Assembly: GCA_902547825.1 (NCBI GenBank)
Contig: CACCPE010000004.1
Coordinates: 20,710 to 84,709 of the forward strand
DNA: 64,000 nt
Source of the DNA: an uncultured Pelagibacteraceae bacterium
GTDB lineage: Bacteria; Pseudomonadota; Alphaproteobacteria; Pelagibacterales; Pelagibacteraceae
Direction: 5' to 3'
Shown piece after piece: positions 58,246 to 64,000 of this stretch. The notes under the pieces are model-generated. The model saw nothing but the letters and a program-made list of their open reading frames with translations. It made no database searches and was not told where the DNA came from. Position numbers and translations under genes: made by a program. The first letter of the stretch is position 1; each line of letters starts with the position of its first letter.

Positions 58246-59267
58246 GTGATTAAACCAAATCTTTTTTCATATTTTTTTCTTTTTATCTGTTTGATAAATG
58301 ACTTATTAGCTAAATACCATTTAACTGTATTTCTTAAACCATCTTCAAACGAAATTTTATTTTTCCATTTTAATTTTTGTAAAATTTTTTTATTATTTAG
58401 AGCATACCTAAAGTCATGACCCGGTCTATCTTTTACAAATTTAATTTTAGACTTTTTACCTATTTTGATACCTAGAGACCTAAAGATTTTTAATATTTTT
58501 TTTACCAAATCAATGTTCCTTAAATTTTTTCCTGAACCAATGTTATAATTTTCTCCAGTTTTACCTTTCAAATATAGCCTTAATAAGGCTTCACAATGAT
58601 CTTGAACATGTATCCATTCTCTAGAATTTTTTCCTTTTGCATAGATTGGTAGCTCTTTATTATTTAAAATATTAGCAATCATTTTTGGTATTAATTTTTC
58701 AGGAAATTGAAATGGACCATAATTATTACAGCAATTTGATATTACGGCATTGAGTTTGTAGGTACGAATATATGATTTAACTAAATGATCCGCTCCAGCC
58801 TTTGTAGCTGAGTAAGGGGAACTGGGTTCATACTTATAATTTTCGTCAGATCTTGAATTTCCTTTAATGTCTCCGTACACTTCATCTGTTGAAATATGAA
58901 TAAGTTTAGGTTTAATTCTTTTCTTTTGTAAAAATCTTAACGATTCCAATAAATAAAATGTTCCATTTAAATTTGTATGAACAAAGTCTTTAGGTCCATC
59001 AATAGATCTATCTACATGTGTTTCTGCAGCTAAATTAAAAATTGCTTTTGGTTTAAATTTCCCAATAATTTTTATTAGCTGATTTTTATTATTTATATCA
59101 AGTCTGAAAAATTTATAATTTTTTTTATTTTTAACATCATTAAAATATTTATTTGATGAGTATGTAAGTTTATCTATATTAATTACAAAATATTTTTTTT
59201 TAATAAGATAATTAACTAAGTTGCTACCTATGAACCCTGATCCACCTGTAACAATGATTTTTTTCAT
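58242..59267 (-). CDS. rmlB: dTDP-glucose 4,6-dehydratase
   Basis: Second step of dTDP-L-rhamnose synthesis. It has 341 residues. Motifs are G-G-S-G-F-I-G-S-N near 8-16, A-E-T-H-V-D-R-S near 81-88, H-I-S-T-D-E-V-Y-G near 125-133 and Y-S-A-T-K-A-G-A-D-H near 153-162 with the catalytic Y-x-x-x-K. The gene opens the rml operon and is divergent from the GT2 gene by 75 bases, so a shared promoter region controls both sides. Confidence 0.95.
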   Translation of the reverse strand: MKKIIVTGGSGFIGSNLVNYLIKKKYFVINIDKLTYSSNKYFNDVKNKKNYKFFRLDINNKNQLIKIIGKFKPKAIFNLAAETHVDRSIDGPKDFVHTNLNGTFYLLESLRFLQKKRIKPKLIHISTDEVYGDIKGNSRSDENYKYEPSSPYSATKAGADHLVKSYIRTYKLNAVISNCCNNYGPFQFPEKLIPKMIANILNNKELPIYAKGKNSREWIHVQDHCEALLRLYLKGKTGENYNIGSGKNLRNIDLVKKILKIFRSLGIKIGKKSKIKFVKDRPGHDFRYALNNKKILQKLKWKNKISFEDGLRNTVKWYLANKSFIKQIKRKKYEKRFGLIT

Positions 59268-59342
59268 AAATTTTTAGAATTATACGATTAATGTGCTAAA
59301 TTAGTAAAAGAATTATCTTTTAAAATCAAATATTATTATTAA

Positions 59343-60170
59343 ATGGAATCAAACAATCTAACTGTAGTAATTGTTACATATAGAAGTGAAAATAAAATAT
59401 TTGCATGCCTTAACTCTATTCCTGGTGACATAGATATAATTGTAGTTGAAAATTCAAATAACCAAGAATTCAAAAAATCGATTGAATCAAAATATAGTAA
59501 TGTCAAATGTATTTTAGCTGAGGAGAATCTAGGATATGCAAGAGGAAATAATATCGGCCTTAATCAGGTTAAAACAAAATATGCTTTAGTTTTGAATCCC
59601 GATGCTACATTGGAAAAAAATTGTATAAATAGTTTTTTAAATACTGCAAAAAAATTTCAAGATTTTTGGTTAATAGGGCCAGCAAATGACCAAAGTAATT
59701 TTAGTGATAATTCCGACGAATTTGAAGTACATAATTTAAAAGGGTTTGCTATTTTTTTTAATATACAAAAATTTAATAATAATTTTTTTGATGAAAACTT
59801 TTTTCTTTATTTTGAAGAAATTGATTTATGTAAAATGGTTAAGATGAAAAAAGGAAAAATAATTTTATCAAAAAATATAAAAATAAATCACGAAGGATCT
59901 GGATCAGTTGATAAAAATAATAAAAATGAATTTGAAAAAAATAGAAATTGGCATTGGATGTGGTCTACTTATTATTATCATAAAAAATATAAAGGATTTA
60001 TAGTTGCCTTAATTATTATTATGCCAAAATTTATATCTTCGATTTTTAAAACTTTGTTTTATCAATTTACCTTTAATATTAGAAAAAGAGATATATACTT
60101 CAGCCGGATGAGTGGAATTTTAAATTCTGTTTTAGGAAAAAAATCCTGGTATAGACCATCATTGGATTGA
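59343..60170 (+). CDS. Glycosyltransferase family 2 (rhamnosyltransferase-like)
   Basis: Protein of 275 residues. The GT2 core is T-V-V-I-V-T-Y-R-S-E near 7-16, N-L-G-Y-A-R-G-N-N-I-G near 61-71, and N-P-D-A-T-L near 83-88, followed by F-L-Y-F-E-E-I-D-L near 154-162 with the catalytic acid. A C-terminal hydrophobic region could bind the membrane. dTDP-rhamnose is the natural donor because the rml genes are alongside. Its stop lies 32 bases before the preferred start of the epimerase gene. Confidence 0.9.
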   Translation: MESNNLTVVIVTYRSENKIFACLNSIPGDIDIIVVENSNNQEFKKSIESKYSNVKCILAEENLGYARGNNIGLNQVKTKYALVLNPDATLEKNCINSFLNTAKKFQDFWLIGPANDQSNFSDNSDEFEVHNLKGFAIFFNIQKFNNNFFDENFFLYFEEIDLCKMVKMKKGKIILSKNIKINHEGSGSVDKNNKNEFEKNRNWHWMWSTYYYHKKYKGFIVALIIIMPKFISSIFKTLFYQFTFNIRKRDIYFSRMSGILNSVLGKKSWYRPSLD

Positions 60171-60202
60171 TTTTTGGAGATCTTAAAGATATTAAACCCA
60201 GA

Positions 60203-61087
60203 ATGAAAAAAAATAAAAAGATTTTAATTACTGGTGGTGCTGGTTTTGTTGGCACTAATTTAATTAAATTTTTTTTAAACAAGACAAATTATTACATAAT
60301 AAGTATAGATGATTATTCCTCTGGATTTAAAAAAAACCATTTAAAAAATAAAAGGGTAAAATATATAAAAGGTAGCACAAAAGATATTTCAAAATTAATC
60401 AAAAGACCTGGTGAAATAAAAACTGTTTTTCATTTCGGAGAGTTTGCAAGAATTCATCAAAGTTTTTTAAAAATGAATGAGTGCATTGAGTCAAATTCTG
60501 TAGGATCCAACTCAGTTTTCAATTTTTGTTTAAAAAATAAAATAAAGTTAATTTACTCTGCAACATCAGCATCATTAGGTAATAAAGGAAATGATAAAAA
60601 TTTATCTCCTTATGCTTTTACAAAAGCAAAAAATCTTGAATTGCTTGAAAATTTAAAGAAATGGTTTAATTTTAAATACGAAATAATTTATTTTTATAAT
60701 GTATATGGACCTCATCAAATTTGTACTGGGCAAATGTCAACAGTAATTGGAATATTTGAAGATCATTATAAAAAAAGAAAGTCCCTACCTGTAGTAAGGC
60801 CAGGTACACAGACTCGAAGGTTCACGCATATCGATGATACAATCAAAATTTGCTATTTAGCTTGGAAAAAGAATCTATGCAGACATTATAGCATCTCTAA
60901 TAAAAAATCTTACTCAATCTTAGAAGTTGCAAGGCTTTTCAAATCCAAAATTAAGTTCCTACCTAAAAGAGCAGGTGAAAGGTATGTATCTGCTTTAACT
61001 GATAAAAATTTGTCTAACAAGATATATAAATATTTTGGAAAAATAAGTCTTAGAAATTATATTCAAAGTTTTATAAAAAACATTTAA
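60203..61087 (+). CDS. NAD-dependent epimerase/dehydratase
   Basis: Extended SDR of 294 residues. ATG at 60203 is preferred over a TTG 36 bases upstream, because it gives K-K-I-L-I-T-G-G-A-G-F-V-G-T-N at the usual place and a GGAG site precedes it. The catalytic tyrosine and lysine are in S-P-Y-A-F-T-K-A-K-N, an unusual but acceptable Y-x-x-x-K. It acts on a nucleotide sugar, probably UDP- or dTDP-linked, within the island. It converges with apt, four bases of overlap. Confidence 0.88.
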   Translation: MKKNKKILITGGAGFVGTNLIKFFLNKTNYYIISIDDYSSGFKKNHLKNKRVKYIKGSTKDISKLIKRPGEIKTVFHFGEFARIHQSFLKMNECIESNSVGSNSVFNFCLKNKIKLIYSATSASLGNKGNDKNLSPYAFTKAKNLELLENLKKWFNFKYEIIYFYNVYGPHQICTGQMSTVIGIFEDHYKKRKSLPVVRPGTQTRRFTHIDDTIKICYLAWKKNLCRHYSISNKKSYSILEVARLFKSKIKFLPKRAGERYVSALTDKNLSNKIYKYFGKISLRNYIQSFIKNI

Positions 61088-61611
61088 TGACCTGGAAACT
61101 CAATTAGACACTCAGTTTTAAAACCTTTATCTTTAAGTAGTTTATTCCCGGGTAGATCAAAAAGATTAATAACAAAAATAAAACCAGCTACTATACCTCC
61201 TGAAATTTTTATTAATTTTGCTGCAGCTTCAGCAGTACCTCCAGTTGCGATGAGATCGTCAATTACAAGTATTTTTTCTCCACTATTAATAGAGTCTTTA
61301 TGAACTTCAATTGTAGCCTCACCATATTCCAACGTAAAATCTACAGAATAAGTTTTTGCAGGTAATTTATTTTTTTTCCTTAATAAAATGAAAGGTTTTT
61401 TTAAAGCATAAGAAACAGTTGAAGCAAAAACAAAACCTCTTGACTCAATGGCAGCAACTTTATCAAACTGCATTTTTTTGGCAATTTCGATTATTTTATC
61501 ATTTGTAAACCCAAATGCTTCAGGATCTTTTATTAAAGTAGTGATGTCTCTGAATAAAATTCCCTTTTTTGGATAGTTCGGAATAGATCGAATGTATTTT
61601 TTTAAATCCAT
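61084..61611 (-). CDS. apt: Adenine phosphoribosyltransferase
   Basis: Salvages adenine to AMP. It has 175 residues. It shows F-R-D-I-T-T-L near 22-28, E-S-R-G-F-V-F near 58-64 and the PRPP motif V-I-D-D-L-I-A-T-G-G-T near 118-128. Its location beside mtnP makes sense: MTA phosphorylase releases adenine, which this enzyme recycles. It is divergent from mtnP by 42 bases and marks the end of the glycan island. Confidence 0.95.
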   Translation of the reverse strand: MDLKKYIRSIPNYPKKGILFRDITTLIKDPEAFGFTNDKIIEIAKKMQFDKVAAIESRGFVFASTVSYALKKPFILLRKKNKLPAKTYSVDFTLEYGEATIEVHKDSINSGEKILVIDDLIATGGTAEAAAKLIKISGGIVAGFIFVINLFDLPGNKLLKDKGFKTECLIEFPGH

Positions 61612-61653
61612 AATTTATGCTTCAAGTTCTAACAAAAAAGCATTAATAATTAA

Positions 61654-62532
61654 ATGATGAAAAAAAGAAAGTTAGGGATAATAGGGGGAAGTGGCCTTTA
61701 CAAAATGGAGGGATTTGAAAAAACTAAATGGAAAAAAATTAATACTCCTTGGGGAAAACCTTCAGATGAAATTTTATTAGCTAGTATTGGAAAAGAAGAA
61801 ATTTGTTTTATTCCAAGGCATTCAAGGGGTCACAAAATTAATCCATCAAATATAAATTTTAGGGCAAATATTGATGCGATGAAACAATTAGGAGTTACAG
61901 ATATCATCTCAGTATCTGCCGTAGGATCTCTTAAAGAAAACTTAAAACCAGGAAAATTTGTAATTGTAGATCAATTTATTGATAGGACATTTTCAAGAAT
62001 AAAAACATTTTTTAATGAAGAAATAGTAGCTCATGTTTCAATGGCTAAACCTACAAGTCCAGGACTTTCTAATTGTTGTGAGGCTTCATTAAAGAAACTA
62101 AATATCAATTTTCAAGCTGGAGGCACATATGTAGTAATGGAGGGACCTCAATTTTCTACTTTAGCTGAGTCAAATCTATATAGATCTTGGGGAGCTGACG
62201 TAATTGGCATGACCAACATGCCAGAAGCTAAACTGGCTAGAGAAGCAGAAATTAGATATAGCACTGTAGCAATGGTGACAGATTACGATTGTTGGCATCC
62301 TGATCATGATGAAGTTGATGTAAGCATGGTAATTAAAACTCTAATGAAAAATGCGGCTAATGCACAAAATATGATTAAAGAAATAATAAAAACATTTAAA
62401 AACTATTCAGTAGATAAAGATCCTGCAAACAACTGTTTAGATGTTGCCATAATAACTGATCCAAAGTTAAGAACAAAAAAAACAATTAAAAAATTAAAAA
62501 ATATTGCTGGTAGAGTTTTAAATAAAAAATAA
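61654..62532 (+). CDS. mtnP: S-methyl-5'-thioadenosine phosphorylase
   Basis: Splits MTA into adenine and methylthioribose-1-phosphate. It has 292 residues. Signatures are G-I-I-G-G-S-G-L-Y near 9-17, R-H-S-R-G-H near 56-61 and E-G-P-Q-F-S-T near 162-168, then G-M-T-N-M-P-E-A near 185. Followed five bases later by a tautomerase gene and then mtnA, giving a salvage operon. Purine nucleoside phosphorylase is the only real alternative. Confidence 0.94.
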   Translation: MMKKRKLGIIGGSGLYKMEGFEKTKWKKINTPWGKPSDEILLASIGKEEICFIPRHSRGHKINPSNINFRANIDAMKQLGVTDIISVSAVGSLKENLKPGKFVIVDQFIDRTFSRIKTFFNEEIVAHVSMAKPTSPGLSNCCEASLKKLNINFQAGGTYVVMEGPQFSTLAESNLYRSWGADVIGMTNMPEAKLAREAEIRYSTVAMVTDYDCWHPDHDEVDVSMVIKTLMKNAANAQNMIKEIIKTFKNYSVDKDPANNCLDVAIITDPKLRTKKTIKKLKNIAGRVLNKK

Positions 62533-62537
62533 CCTTA

Positions 62538-62984
62538 ATGCCAACTTATACAGTAAAATATTCAAATTTTAATCTCTCACAAAAACAAAAAAATTCTATT
62601 GCGAATGATATAACAAATACTCATAGTAAATTTACTGGCGCTAATACCTTTTTTGCTCAAGTTATATTTCAAAAAAATGAAAAAAATGCTCATTTCATGG
62701 GGGGCAAGCTAGTAAAAACTAAAGAAATTTTCCTAAATGGACAGATAAGAGCTGGGCGATCATCAAAAGTTAAAAAACAATTAATTATAGGTTTAAGAAA
62801 AATTTTGATTAAGAACACAAAATTGCAGAGAGATTTTGTTTGGGTTTACTTAGAAGATTTATTACCGGATCAAATGATTGAGTATGGGGAGGTTCTACCT
62901 AAATCAGGACGGGAGAAAAAATGGTTTAATTCTTTATCACTGAGTTTAAGAAAAAGATTAAAAAAAATAGAAAAAAATAAATGA
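62538..62984 (+). CDS. Tautomerase-superfamily protein (Pro-2 type)
   Basis: Protein of 148 residues beginning M-P-T-Y-T-V, so after removal of the start methionine the catalytic proline would be N-terminal. The middle has Q-V-I-F-Q-K-N-E-K near 42-50 and F-L-N-G-Q-I-R-A-G-R near 65-74, a pattern of the larger tautomerase-like group. It is longer than 4-oxalocrotonate tautomerase (about 62). It overlaps mtnA by four bases (ATGA), so it may act on an intermediate of MTA salvage, but this is inference. Confidence 0.8.
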   Translation: MPTYTVKYSNFNLSQKQKNSIANDITNTHSKFTGANTFFAQVIFQKNEKNAHFMGGKLVKTKEIFLNGQIRAGRSSKVKKQLIIGLRKILIKNTKLQRDFVWVYLEDLLPDQMIEYGEVLPKSGREKKWFNSLSLSLRKRLKKIEKNK

Positions 62985-64000
62985 AAATAGAGGGAAAAGC
63001 TTATAAAACAATTTGGTTTAAGAATAATTTTGTAAAAATTATTGATCAAACAAAACTTCCTCATCAGTTTGTAATAAAAGATTTAAAAACTGTGAAAGAT
63101 GCAATTAATGCTATAAAAACAATGGAGGTTAGAGGCGCCCCATTAATTGGTGCAACAGCTGCCTATGGTTTAGTTTTATCTATAATCGAAAAAAATGATT
63201 TATCTTTCCTAAAAAAATCTAGCGAGGAGTTAGTTGCATCAAGACCCACTGCAATCAATCTTAAATGGGCAGTAGAGAGAATGATGAGAAAACTATCTGG
63301 AGTTAACGATAAAGATATATTGAAAATAGCTTTAAGTGAGGCAAAAGCGATTACAGAAGAGGATGAAAAGTTTTGTAAAAATATTGGTTTAAACGGTCTT
63401 AAAATTATTGAAGACATTGTGAATAAAAAAAAAGATACAGTTAATATTTTAACTCATTGTAATGCAGGATGGTTAGCAACTATTGATTGGGGAACTGCTA
63501 CATCGCCAATATATCATGCTCACAAAAAAGGTATCAAGGTACATGTTTGGGTAGATGAGACAAGACCGCGTAACCAAGGAGCTAATTTAACTTCATATGA
63601 ATTAAACGAAGAGGGGATATCAAATACTGTTATTACTGATAACGCTGGAGGTATACTTATGCAAAGAGGGCATGTAGATATGTGTATTGTTGGGACCGAT
63701 AGAACTTTATCGAATGGAGATGTTTGTAATAAAATTGGGACTTACCTAAAGGCTTTATCTGCAAAAGATAACAATGTACCTTTTTATGTTGCTTTACCAA
63801 GTTCAACGATAGACTGGAGCATTAAAGATCATAAACAAATTCCTATCGAAGAAAGAAATTCAGAGGAGTTATCTCATGTTGAGGGTATTGATGAAAATAA
63901 TGAAATTAAAAAGGTTAGAATTTACCCACAAAAAAGTAAGTCATTAAACCTAGCCTTTGATGTAACACCTGCTAAACTAGTTACTGGTTTTATTACAGAA
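62981..64000 (+). CDS. mtnA: Methylthioribose-1-phosphate isomerase (3' partial)
   Basis: Converts methylthioribose-1-phosphate to the ribulose form. The frame runs open to the window end, giving 340 residues; full-length proteins have about 350-370. Motifs are M-E-V-R-G-A-P-L-I-G near 48-57, T-H-C-N-A-G near 156-161 with the catalytic cysteine, D-E-T-R-P-R-N-Q-G near 189-197 and D-N-A-G-G near 221, with V-G-T-D-R near 241 holding the catalytic aspartate. Start overlaps the tautomerase stop by four bases. Confidence 0.93.
   Translation, partial: MKIEGKAYKTIWFKNNFVKIIDQTKLPHQFVIKDLKTVKDAINAIKTMEVRGAPLIGATAAYGLVLSIIEKNDLSFLKKSSEELVASRPTAINLKWAVERMMRKLSGVNDKDILKIALSEAKAITEEDEKFCKNIGLNGLKIIEDIVNKKKDTVNILTHCNAGWLATIDWGTATSPIYHAHKKGIKVHVWVDETRPRNQGANLTSYELNEEGISNTVITDNAGGILMQRGHVDMCIVGTDRTLSNGDVCNKIGTYLKALSAKDNNVPFYVALPSSTIDWSIKDHKQIPIEERNSEELSHVEGIDENNEIKKVRIYPQKSKSLNLAFDVTPAKLVTGFITE

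Noticed and set aside
62870..63417. Minus-strand frames opposite mtnA and the tautomerase end
   Set aside because: The plus strand encodes intact mtnA motifs here, and the minus frames have phenylalanine/serine-rich shadow composition.
1..64000. CRISPR arrays, insertion sequences, prophage or integrase genes
   Set aside because: No direct repeat series with spacers, no transposase or integrase motif, and no tRNA-end duplication were seen by eye.

Overview
The window looks like a piece of a SAR11-type marine alphaproteobacterium (Pelagibacterales). This is inferred from very low GC content, very short or overlapping gene boundaries, few Shine-Dalgarno sites, a tandem glycine riboswitch in front of gcvTHP, and a gene set typical of streamlined oligotrophs (AmtB, AcuI-like reductase, single-copy stress genes). 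No rRNA, CRISPR array, insertion sequence or phage module was seen. One tRNA is present.

Layout. 1-2071: a MATE exporter cut by the window edge, then an EamA exporter. 2100-6633: glycine riboswitch and glycine cleavage system (gcvT, gcvH, gcvP in one chain). 6643-22978: a long stretch that reads as a photo-oxidative and redox stress block. It holds a FAD oxidoreductase, DUF1365, a cyclopropane-type fatty acid synthase and a DUF3833 lipoprotein, then Fe-SOD, an ABM-fold protein, SDRs, TspO and MsrA. It also holds an unusual photolyase whose domains appear in swapped order, a cNMP-acyltransferase-SGNH fusion, and a cryptochrome/photolyase with a DCC protein and DUF2256. 23010-28641: housekeeping genes (hisI, folE, acuI-like, LysR, rseP). 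28784-30567: HU and amtB with terminators. 30617-30830 and 36670-36845: two candidate structured RNAs. 30836-40126: bcp, a glycosyltransferase, recX, cysQ, DUF3553, mnmA, a 27-residue very basic protein, a metC-like gene and an MFS carrier. 40123-43592: three TauE/SafE carriers around a CADD-like p-aminobenzoate synthase candidate. 43667-48407: SxtJ, DUF5989 and carbamoyltransferase, with an SGNH protein nearby. 49289-51968: an eight-gene run of very small proteins, at least six of which look like dimeric alpha/beta-barrel (DUF1330, GYD, ABM-like) proteins, around one four-helix membrane protein. 54432-54508: tRNA-Met, which borders a surface-polysaccharide island (two DUF4422 genes, rmlB-rmlA-rmlD-like-rmlC, a GT2, an epimerase; 54513-61087). 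61084-64000: apt and methylthioadenosine salvage (mtnP, a tautomerase, mtnA cut by the window end).

The genes together suggest a sunlit-ocean cell that degrades glycine under riboswitch control, repairs light and oxygen damage, salvages MTA, and varies its surface glycans next to a tRNA. Small genes found by eye are included: the 39-residue protein at 11653, the CxxC pair protein at 15009, DUF2256 at 20231, the 47-residue protein at 34357, DUF3553 at 35265, the basic protein at 37557, DUF5989 at 44048 and the 59-residue protein at 54174. The best candidates for something undescribed are the small-barrel cluster, the domain-swapped photolyase and the two structured RNAs. All functions are read from sequence motifs by eye; no database search was possible.
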